Of a stretch of 17,297 nucleotides of DNA, positions 1-5,576 are shown piece by piece. Position numbers and translations under genes: made by a program. The DNA comes from an uncultured Eubacteriales bacterium (GTDB lineage Bacteria > Bacillota > Clostridia > Oscillospirales > Oscillospiraceae). How positions within the stretch are numbered: position 1 is the stretch's first letter; each line of letters opens with the position of its first letter. The DNA lies in NCBI GenBank assembly GCA_900540545.1, contig UQGJ01000057.1, positions 1-17,297 of the forward strand, read 5' to 3'. The notes under the pieces are model-generated. The model did no database searches. It saw only the letters and a program-made list of their open reading frames with translations, and was not told where the DNA came from.

Positions 1-1
1 T

Positions 2-30
2 CCAGGGCCCGCAGGCCCTGGTCGTTTCTT
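2..30 (+). terminator. Hairpin with weak T-tract at window edge
   Basis: A perfect 8-bp stem (2-9 with 14-21) with a 4-base loop is followed by TCGTTTCTT. This could terminate a plus-strand gene lying to the left of the window. The tail is only partly T-rich and the upstream gene is not visible, so it may equally belong to the hairpin-rich repeat that follows. Confidence 0.35.
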
Positions 31-84
31 CCCAGGGTTCTTTTCGAGAAAAGAACCCTGGCCCCCGCGGAGCGGGCCGCTCCG
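23..84 (-). repeat. Palindromic dispersed repeat, left copy
   Basis: The core is a 14-bp perfect inverted repeat (32-45 with 48-61, two-base centre) that reads TTCTCGAA across its centre on the minus strand. A second perfect hairpin (68-74 with 78-84) flanks it. Read on the minus strand it aligns with the element at 17245-17297: both have CTCCG, then CGGGGG, then a stem around TTCTCGAA, then a GGAA-GAA purine tail. The stem sequences differ between copies yet each stays self-complementary. No coding content is seen in 1-95. Confidence 0.6.
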
Positions 85-95
85 TAAAAAACTGC

Positions 96-126
96 TTGAC
101 TTTGACGTAGCGTCAAGGCTTATGCT
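96..126 (+). promoter_or_regulatory. MerR-type promoter with operator dyad (19-bp spacer)
   Basis: A -35 box TTGACT (96-101) and a -10 box TATGCT (121-126) are separated by 19 bp. This over-long spacing is the hallmark of promoters activated by MerR-family proteins through DNA distortion. The spacer holds a perfect dyad, TTGACG-TAG-CGTCAA (102-116), which is the expected operator. It lies just upstream of the MerR gene, so autoregulation is inferred. A ribosome site AGGAGGGG (136-143) sits 7 bases before the ATG at 151. Confidence 0.8.
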
Positions 127-150
127 TCTCTTGTCAGGAGGGGACCAGTC

Positions 151-909
151 ATGGAATACACGGTGAAGGCGCTGGCCGAGCTGGCCGGGGTGACGCCGCG
201 GACCCTGCGGTGGTACGACCGGGAGGGGCTGCTCTGTCCGGCGGGGCGGACGGAGGCGGGCTACCGGCTCTATGGGCCGGCGGAGGTGGACCGGCTCCAG
301 CAGATTTTATTCTACCGGGAGCTGGGGCTGGAGCTGGCGGCCATCCGGGCCATTCTGGACGACCCCCAATTCGACCGTCAGGCGGCGCTGCAGAGCCACT
401 TGGCGGAGCTGGAGGGGCGGCGGGCGCGGCTGGACGGGCTCATCCTGACGGTGAAAAAGACGCTGAAAGGAGCGGATACCATGTCCGATCAGGAAAAATT
501 CGAGGGGTTTAAGGCCCGGCTCATCCGGGAGAACGAGGAGACTTACGGCGCGGAGGCTCGGAGGAACTATGGGGACGGGGCCGTGGACGCCTCCCACGCC
601 AAGCTGGCGGAGATGACCGAGGAGGAATATCAGGCGATGACCGCGCTGGAACAGGATATCCGGGACAAGCTGGAGCAGGCCGTCCGGGCGGGGGCCGACC
701 CCGCCGGGGAGGTGGGGCGGGACATCGCCGCGGCTCACAGGGACTGGCTGGCCTACACCTGGGCCGCCGGGCAGTACAGCCCGGAAGCCCACCGGGCCTT
801 GGCGGCCATGTACACGGCCGACCCCCGGTTCACCGGGTACTACGACAGGACCGTGCCCGGCTGCGCCGCCTTTTTGCAGGCGGCCGTGGAGGCCCATATC
901 CAGACATAA
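151..909 (+). CDS. MerR-family regulator, TipAL/Mta type (252 aa)
   Basis: This is a transcription activator predicted to sense hydrophobic drugs or peptides. Residues 1-70 form the MerR winged helix-turn-helix, with YTVKALAELAGVTPRTLRWYD and the GYRLYG wing. A coiled-coil linker follows (about 75-108). Residues 111-252 match a TipAS antibiotic-recognition domain, as in Streptomyces TipAL and Bacillus Mta. The total length fits TipAL, which is about 253 residues. The start is set by AGGAGGGG 7 bases upstream. The promoter ahead has MerR-type 19-bp spacing and a perfect dyad, so it probably activates its own transcription. No efflux or resistance gene lies next to it: the neighbour is a convergent brnQ, so other targets must be elsewhere. 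Codon 111 is an ATG with its own Shine-Dalgarno site. Family is confident; the ligand is unknown. Confidence 0.9.
   Translation: MEYTVKALAELAGVTPRTLRWYDREGLLCPAGRTEAGYRLYGPAEVDRLQQILFYRELGLELAAIRAILDDPQFDRQAALQSHLAELEGRRARLDGLILTVKKTLKGADTMSDQEKFEGFKARLIRENEETYGAEARRNYGDGAVDASHAKLAEMTEEEYQAMTALEQDIRDKLEQAVRAGADPAGEVGRDIAAAHRDWLAYTWAAGQYSPEAHRALAAMYTADPRFTGYYDRTVPGCAAFLQAAVEAHIQT
466..483 (+). promoter_or_regulatory. Internal Shine-Dalgarno and in-frame ATG for a TipAS-like short product
   Basis: AAAGGAG (466-472) lies 8 bases before an in-frame ATG (481-483) exactly at the junction of the coiled coil and the ligand-binding domain. Initiation here would give a 142-residue stand-alone domain. 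In Streptomyces tipA the same arrangement yields TipAS, about 144 residues, which binds drug without binding DNA. The motif and spacing are seen in the sequence; use of the start is inferred. Confidence 0.6.
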
Positions 910-910
910 A

Positions 911-948
911 AAGACCGGAGGACGCCCGCTGGGGCGTCCTCCGGTCTT
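911..948. terminator. Bidirectional terminator between convergent genes
   Basis: A 17-bp perfect stem (911-927 with 932-948) with a GCTG loop has a T-run on its plus side (to 952) and an A-run on its left (908-912). It can therefore terminate both the MerR gene and the minus-strand amidohydrolase-brnQ operon. The brnQ stop codon lies at 952, inside the T-run. Confidence 0.9.
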
Positions 949-951
949 TTT

Positions 952-2277
952 TCAATTTTCTGCTTCGGCGGGCGCCTCCGCCGGGGGCGCATACTTGGGC
1001 TTGCCGCGGCAAATCACCGCGCCCACGATCGCGCCCAGGATCGCCGGGACCAGCCACGGGAACCCCGCGCCGGACAGGGGCAGGTAGGACATGGCGGTGC
1101 GCAGCCAGGTGAGGTTGGGGGCCACCACCAGAGCGGCATCCCCCAGGCTGACGATCCCGGCCATCAGCACGCCGCCCTTGTAAAAGCCGTCGTTGGGCAG
1201 GAAGTCGTTGAGCAGGCCCAGGACGGTGAACACAATACAGACCGGGTAGATCACCAGGAAAATGGGGGTGACGTAGCTGATGATGCTGGACACGCCCGTG
1301 ATGCCCAGCAGGGCGCTGACGATGCAGACCACCAGCAGGATGACCTTATACGGCACCCGGCGCTTCAAAAATTCATAGAAGAAGTTGACCATGGTGCTGC
1401 CGATGCCAACGGCGGTGGTGAGGCAGGCCAGGGCCACCGCCACGCCCAGACAGGCCAGGCCGAAGGTGCCCATGATGTGGCGGATGAGGCCGGAGAGCAG
1501 GGCGGTCTGGGCGGTGTCCTGAGGGAAGCTGCCGCTGCCCGTGGCCCCGATGTAGGTGAGGGTGCCGTAGACCGCGAAGAGGGCCACGATGCACACCAGG
1601 CCCACCAGGAGGCCGCTCTTCTTCCGCTCCCTGCCGGTATAGCCCCGGTGGCCCAAATCGCCCAGGATAAAGCCGGCGCACATCAGGCCCACGGTCAGGT
1701 CGCCGGTATTGTAGGCGGTGAGCATGGACGAGGTGAAGGGGTTGGACGCGCCGGTGTCGACGGGGGTCCCCACCGGCGTCACCACGCCCTTGATGAGGAT
1801 GATGGCCAGCAGGATGACCAGCAGCGGGGTGAGGTACTTGCCCAGCTTGTCGATGACGGAATCCTTATCGCAGGCGAAGAAGTAGACCAGGACGAAAAAG
1901 ACGACCACGGTGACCCAGATGGGGGCGTCGGGGAACAGGCCCATCACGCCGATCTCGTGGGCGGTGGCGGCGCTCCGGGGCAGGGTGGACCCCACGGCCA
2001 CCAGCAGGCCGGTGACCAGGAAAAAGGCGGTGTAGAACTTGGGGTGGAAGTGGCCCATCAGGTCCTCGGGGCTGTCCCCCACGTTGTTGACGGCCCACAG
2101 GGCCAGCACCGGCAGGACGATGCCCGTCAGCAGCAGCCCCAGGGCGCCGGCCACCCACTGGGTCCCGCTCTGCAGGCCGATCTGGGGCGGAAAAATCAGG
2201 TTCCCCGCGCCGAACATGGTGGAGAAGAGGGCCAGGCCCACGATGATGCTGTCCTTGAATAAGTGACGCTGTTTCAT
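952..2277 (-). CDS. brnQ: Branched-chain amino acid carrier BrnQ (441 aa)
   Basis: This is a secondary transporter of the LIVCS family that takes up leucine, isoleucine and valine with a cation, acting in the cytoplasmic membrane. The N-terminus carries the family signature: GLALFSTMFGAGNLIFPP falls in the first transmembrane helix. The rest alternates about twelve hydrophobic segments, and the 441-residue length is normal for the family. A strong AGGAGG (plus-strand 2284-2289) sits 6 bases before the ATG. The gene follows the amidohydrolase with a 30-base gap, too short for its own T-box leader or promoter. It is therefore most likely expressed from the sigma-54 promoter at 3948-3965, an uncommon control for brnQ. 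The C-terminal residues are a short hydrophilic Glu/Ala-rich tail. Family assignment is firm; substrate preference among branched-chain amino acids cannot be read from the sequence. Confidence 0.95.
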   Translation of the reverse strand: MKQRHLFKDSIIVGLALFSTMFGAGNLIFPPQIGLQSGTQWVAGALGLLLTGIVLPVLALWAVNNVGDSPEDLMGHFHPKFYTAFFLVTGLLVAVGSTLPRSAATAHEIGVMGLFPDAPIWVTVVVFFVLVYFFACDKDSVIDKLGKYLTPLLVILLAIILIKGVVTPVGTPVDTGASNPFTSSMLTAYNTGDLTVGLMCAGFILGDLGHRGYTGRERKKSGLLVGLVCIVALFAVYGTLTYIGATGSGSFPQDTAQTALLSGLIRHIMGTFGLACLGVAVALACLTTAVGIGSTMVNFFYEFLKRRVPYKVILLVVCIVSALLGITGVSSIISYVTPIFLVIYPVCIVFTVLGLLNDFLPNDGFYKGGVLMAGIVSLGDAALVVAPNLTWLRTAMSYLPLSGAGFPWLVPAILGAIVGAVICRGKPKYAPPAEAPAEAEN

Positions 2278-2307
2278 AATCTTCCTCCTGTCTCTGATGG
2301 CGGGCCG

Positions 2308-3897
2308 TTACGCTTCCGCCTGATAGACGGTCCGGCCGTTCAAAACGGTCTCCAGCACCCGGACCTTGGTGAAATCGTCCGGGTCAATGGCGAAGAGGTC
2401 CCGGTCCAGCACCACCAGGTCGGCCAGCTTGCCCGGCTCCAGGGTGCCGCGGTAGTCCTCGTCGTAGCTGGCCCAGGCCCCGTCGCTGGTGACCAGGCGG
2501 ACCGCCTGCTCCACGGTCAGCGCCTGCTCCGGCAGGAAGGTCTTGGTGCCCGCCCGGTTCTTCCGGGTGACGGCGGAGCGGAGGTTATCCAGCACGTCGA
2601 AGGGCTCCACCGGGCAGTCGGTCCCGCCGCTCACGCGGATGCCCATGTCCTCCATGCTCTTCCAGTTGTAGCTCATCCGGGCCCGGTCCGCGCCCAGCCG
2701 CTCCTCCACCACCTCCATGTCGGCGTCGATGAAGATGGGCTGGATATATGCCTGCAGCCCCAGCTCCTTCATCCGCTGGAGCAGGCCCGGGTCGGTGATC
2801 TGGGCGTGGATGATGCCGTGGCGGTGGTCCGGCCAGGGGTCGTCCCGCTGGACCTGCTCCACCGCGTCGCAGACCCGCTGGATGGCCAGGTCGCCGATGG
2901 CGTGGACGGCCACGTTCATCCGGGCGGTGTGGGCGGCCCGGACCAGGGCCAGCAGCTCCTCGTCGGTGTGGACGGGGATGCCGTGGTTGTCCGGGTCCCC
3001 CTCGTATCCGGCCCGGATGGCGGCCGAGGCCGCGCCCAGGGAGCCGTCGGACAAAATTTTCAGTGGGCCCGTGCGGAACAGGCTGTGGTGGTCGTCATAG
3101 CTGTCCCGCGCGGCGGCCAGCTTGGGGAATTCCTCCAGGTCCACGTAGCACTGCTGGTAGATGCGCACGGTCAGCTCCCCGTTGGCGGCCATGGCCCGGA
3201 ACATCCGAATCAGCTCGAAGTCGTCCAGCCCCGAGATGGCGTGCAAATCATGGGAGTGGATGCAGGTCAGGCCGGCGGCGTTCAGCTCCTTTTGCGTCTC
3301 CAAGATGATGTCCCGGACGTCGGCCATGGTGGGGTTGGCAAAGACCTGGGTGTAGAGCATGACGGCGGTCTCCCGCAGGATGCCGGTCTCGAAGTCCACG
3401 TGGGACATGGTCTCGGCGTCCACGCCCTCCAGTTTGTAGATGGCCTCCAGCAGTTTGGTGTTGCAGGCGGCGATGTGCCCGCAGGTCCGCAGCAGGACCA
3501 CCGGCACCTCGGTGGAGATTCGGTCCACGTCCTCCCTGGTCAGGAAGCGGCCCTCCGCCATGGTCTCCTGATTCCAGCCCCACCCAATCAGGCAGGGGGC
3601 GCCCTTCTCCGTCAGGTGGGCCCTGCACTTTTCCACCAGGGCGTCCACCGAGGGGGTCCCGAAGAGGTCCACGTTGCGCCGCATCTGCCCGTAGTGGAGC
3701 ATATGCATGTGGGTGTCGTGGAATCCCGGCAGCATATACGCCCCCTTCAGGTCCACCTGCCGGTCCCAGTGCTGGGCCAATCCCGCATCGGAGGCGCCCA
3801 AAAATACGATTTTGCCCTCTTCCGCGCCCACGGCCTCATACCGGCTCATGTCCGCGTCCATGGTGATGACCGTGCCGTTGTACCACAGTGTTCTCAT
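2308..3897 (-). CDS. Amidohydrolase family 3 (YtcJ-like) metal-dependent hydrolase (529 aa)
   Basis: This is a cytoplasmic metal-dependent hydrolase of the amidohydrolase superfamily, YtcJ/AepA/NfdA-like branch. Seen motifs, with metal-ligand roles taken from the superfamily: PGFHDTHMH with the HxH pair at residues 63 and 65, the DGSLGAAS stretch, VAVHAIGD, GIIHAQ, and SGGTDCPVEP, whose Asp is the expected catalytic base near the C-terminus. The protein ends with the usual beta-sandwich return (GTLEPGKLADLVVLD). The start at 3897 is chosen because AAAGGGAG lies 7 bases upstream; the ATG at 3903 leaves only one base. A longer reading frame to 4011 would run through the sigma-54 promoter, so it is rejected. 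It is the first gene of an operon with brnQ. The family acts on amides, formamides or N-acyl compounds, so an amino-acid-releasing role is plausible, but the substrate is unknown. Confidence 0.9.
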   Translation of the reverse strand: MRTLWYNGTVITMDADMSRYEAVGAEEGKIVFLGASDAGLAQHWDRQVDLKGAYMLPGFHDTHMHMLHYGQMRRNVDLFGTPSVDALVEKCRAHLTEKGAPCLIGWGWNQETMAEGRFLTREDVDRISTEVPVVLLRTCGHIAACNTKLLEAIYKLEGVDAETMSHVDFETGILRETAVMLYTQVFANPTMADVRDIILETQKELNAAGLTCIHSHDLHAISGLDDFELIRMFRAMAANGELTVRIYQQCYVDLEEFPKLAAARDSYDDHHSLFRTGPLKILSDGSLGAASAAIRAGYEGDPDNHGIPVHTDEELLALVRAAHTARMNVAVHAIGDLAIQRVCDAVEQVQRDDPWPDHRHGIIHAQITDPGLLQRMKELGLQAYIQPIFIDADMEVVEERLGADRARMSYNWKSMEDMGIRVSGGTDCPVEPFDVLDNLRSAVTRKNRAGTKTFLPEQALTVEQAVRLVTSDGAWASYDEDYRGTLEPGKLADLVVLDRDLFAIDPDDFTKVRVLETVLNGRTVYQAEA

Positions 3898-3947
3898 CGT
3901 CATACTCCCTTTCTGTATCGTGTCTGCCTGCGCTTGCCCCATCTTTA

Positions 3948-3965
3948 TGCAAACGCCGTGCCAAA
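3948..3965 (-). promoter_or_regulatory. Sigma-54 (-24/-12) promoter for amidohydrolase-brnQ
   Basis: The minus strand reads TTTGGCACGGCGTTTGCA, matching the RpoN consensus TTGGCAC-N5-TTGCA. The invariant GG (3962-3961) and GC (3950-3949) are correctly spaced. Transcription should start near 3937, giving a leader of about 40 bases before the ATG at 3897. The gene just upstream encodes a sigma-54 activator, which makes this assignment strong. Confidence 0.9.
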
Positions 3966-4043
3966 CAGAAAACCCGCCGGAGGCGGTCCGGCACGGTCCC
4001 TCCAAACCCATGGAGGGGCAGTGTCGGACCGCTTTCGGCGGGT
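3963..4043 (-). terminator. Long branched-arm hairpin and T-tract after the sigma-54 activator gene
   Basis: An extended hairpin forms from 3972-3979 with 4036-4043, 3983-3990 with 4025-4032, and an inner stem 3998-4004 with 4011-4017. Read on the minus strand it is followed by TTTTCTGTTT, so it can terminate transcripts of the activator gene. The T-tract merges into the -24 box of the sigma-54 promoter. The same symmetric DNA could double as a protein-binding dyad. Confidence 0.65.
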
Positions 4044-4055
4044 CATTCGGGCAAA

Positions 4056-4092
4056 GGCTGGACCAGCCCCGGCCGCAAACAATTTTTTGCGG
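4056..4092. promoter_or_regulatory. Candidate enhancer (UAS) dyads for the sigma-54 activator
   Basis: Two dyads lie 100-120 bp upstream of the -24 element: GGCTGG-A-CCAGCC, perfect over 13 bp (4056-4068), and CCGCAAA...TTTGCGG, 7-bp arms (4073-4079 with 4086-4092). This distance is typical for binding sites of sigma-54 enhancer-binding proteins. The dyads are seen; binding is inferred, and which one is used is unknown. With the hairpin above they account for the 209-base gap 3898-4106. Confidence 0.4.
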
Positions 4093-4106
4093 GGAGGCAA
4101 AATTTT

Positions 4107-5462
4107 TTACAGCCCGAATTTCTCCATTTTATATTTCAGCGTCTGGCGGGTGACCCCCAGGGTCCGGGCCGCCTCGGTCAGGGAGGCGGCCCCGGCCACC
4201 GCCGTCCGAATCAGCCCCCGCTCGTAGTCCTCCACCGCCTGGGTCAGGGTCAGCCCCGGCGGGAGCCGGTCCCCCGGCAGGCGCGGCGGCTCCTGGGACA
4301 GCCTGGGGCGCTCCCCCATCAAAATGTCCTGCACGTCCTCGATCATCAGCGTGTCCGTCTGGGCCGTGACGAAGGCACCCTGGATGATGTTCTGGAGTTC
4401 CCGCACGTTGCCGGGCCAATCGTACTCCAAAAAGATGCGCTCCACCATGGGGCTGACGCCCTTGACCGACCGGTGCAGTTCCCGGTTGAAGGTCTCGATG
4501 AAGCCGCGGGTGAGCAGCATAATGTCTCCGGGCCGCTCCCGCAGGGGCGGCAGCGTCAGCCGGACCACCCCCAGGCGGTAGAACAGGTCCTCCCGCAGGC
4601 GGCCCGCCCGGATGGCCCCGGCGGGCGGCTCGTTCAGGGCGGCCACGATCCGCACGTCCACCGGGATGTCCCGCTCCCCGCCCACGCGCCGCACCTTCTT
4701 CTCCTCCAGGGCCTTGAGCAGCTTGGCCTGGAGGAACACGTCCATGGAGTTGATCTCGTCCAGGAACAGGGTGCCGCCGTCCGCCAGCTCGAACAGGCCC
4801 TTGCGGTCGGTGGCGCCGGTATAGCTCCCCTTCTCGCTGCCGAAGAAGATGCTCTCCAGCAGGTTCGGCGGGATGGCGGCGCAGTTTTGGGCCACGAAGG
4901 GCCGGTGGGAGCGGGCCCCCTCCCAGTGGATGGCCTCCGCGGCCAGCTCCTTGCCCGTCCCCGTCTCTCCATAGATGAGGACGGGGGCGTCCAGCCCTGC
5001 CGCGCCGCGTATCCGCTGTTTGAGGGCCAGCATGGCCTCGTCCTGGGTGATCATCCGCTCCAGCGGCGAGACCCGGCCCCGGGTCCCGCCCCGGATGATC
5101 TTCTGGCCGAAGGAATAGAACCGGGAGGAGTCCACCGCCCCCTCCACCCGGCCGTCCACGATCACGGGCAGGGTGGTGCACTCCAGGATGACCCTGGCCC
5201 CGTTGTCCCGGGTCAGCTCCTGGCGGCGGCCGTATATGGGCTCGCCGGTCTTCAGCACCTGCAGGATGGTGCTGTCCTCCTCCGTCAGGTCTGGATAGAG
5301 CGCCTGGATGTGCCGCCCCAAAATCTCATTGGGCCGGTAGAGCGTGCTCCATGGCGTGCGGCAGTATTCGATGATGCCGTTTTTGTCCACGATGATCAGG
5401 CCGTCCGTATCCTCGCACAGGCGGACGATCTCACTGAGCTGCCGCAGATACTGTTCCAGCAT
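4107..5462 (-). CDS. PAS-AAA+ sigma-54-dependent activator (451 aa)
   Basis: This enhancer-binding protein uses ATP hydrolysis to open sigma-54 promoters. The domain order is a PAS sensor at about 10-115, the AAA+ domain at about 135-365, and a Fis-type helix-turn-helix at 427-451 (LTEAARTLGVTRQTLKYKME). In the AAA+ domain Walker A is GETGTGKE (165-172), Walker B is TLFLDE (231-236), and the arginine-finger region is RLREDLFYR (288-296). The sigma-54 contact loop reads GSYTGA (212-217) instead of GAFTGA. The start at 5462 is preferred because the GAAGGGGG site is 7 bases upstream; the ATG at 5468 would leave one base. A sigma-54 promoter directly downstream drives amidohydrolase-brnQ, its probable target. 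There is no phosphorylation receiver domain, so it is likely controlled by a small ligand on PAS. The general role is firm; the signal is unknown. Confidence 0.93.
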   Translation of the reverse strand: MLEQYLRQLSEIVRLCEDTDGLIIVDKNGIIEYCRTPWSTLYRPNEILGRHIQALYPDLTEEDSTILQVLKTGEPIYGRRQELTRDNGARVILECTTLPVIVDGRVEGAVDSSRFYSFGQKIIRGGTRGRVSPLERMITQDEAMLALKQRIRGAAGLDAPVLIYGETGTGKELAAEAIHWEGARSHRPFVAQNCAAIPPNLLESIFFGSEKGSYTGATDRKGLFELADGGTLFLDEINSMDVFLQAKLLKALEEKKVRRVGGERDIPVDVRIVAALNEPPAGAIRAGRLREDLFYRLGVVRLTLPPLRERPGDIMLLTRGFIETFNRELHRSVKGVSPMVERIFLEYDWPGNVRELQNIIQGAFVTAQTDTLMIEDVQDILMGERPRLSQEPPRLPGDRLPPGLTLTQAVEDYERGLIRTAVAGAASLTEAARTLGVTRQTLKYKMEKFGL

Positions 5463-5483
5463 GGTCATGCCCCCTTCCGGCCC

Positions 5484-5492
5484 AGTATACCA
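5484..5492 (-). promoter_or_regulatory. Extended -10 promoter of the sigma-54 activator gene
   Basis: The minus strand reads TGG-TATACT, an extended -10 element (TGnTATAAT type) with no convincing -35 box. A start near 5477 would leave a leader of about 15 bases holding the GGAAGGGGG ribosome site. This suggests low constitutive housekeeping transcription of the activator. Confidence 0.5.
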
Positions 5493-5533
5493 TGAAACCC
5501 CCGCCAACGCGACCCCCGTCCGACGCAAGGCGG

Positions 5534-5570
5534 CAGAAGCCCCCCGGCCATGATGGCCGGGGGGCTTCTG
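5534..5570 (-). terminator. 17-bp hairpin after the diguanylate cyclase gene
   Basis: A perfect stem (5534-5550 with 5554-5570) with a three-base loop lies 7 bases past the stop codon of the minus-strand GGDEF gene. The following minus-strand bases, CCGCCTTGCG, are poor in T. It may terminate weakly or act as an mRNA 3' stabiliser. Confidence 0.5.
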
Positions 5571-5576
5571 ATTCTG

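Noticed and set aside
3898..4011. N-terminal extension of the amidohydrolase to an ATG at 4011
   Set aside because: It would include the sigma-54 promoter and part of the terminator hairpin, has no ribosome site, and the added residues do not match the family.
3972..4043. Riboswitch or T-box leader for amidohydrolase-brnQ
   Set aside because: The hairpin lies upstream of the sigma-54 start near 3937, so it is not in the operon mRNA, and no T-box bulge or specifier arrangement is seen.
2263..4227. Long plus-strand open frame (654 codons) opposite the amidohydrolase
   Set aside because: It is antisense to a clear enzyme, rich in His/Gly/Val/Gln from GC-biased codons, and has no domain motif or ribosome site. 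The same holds for the long plus-strand frames opposite the activator (3888-5495), the cyclase (5550-7313) and atpA (13804-15279, 14793-16160).
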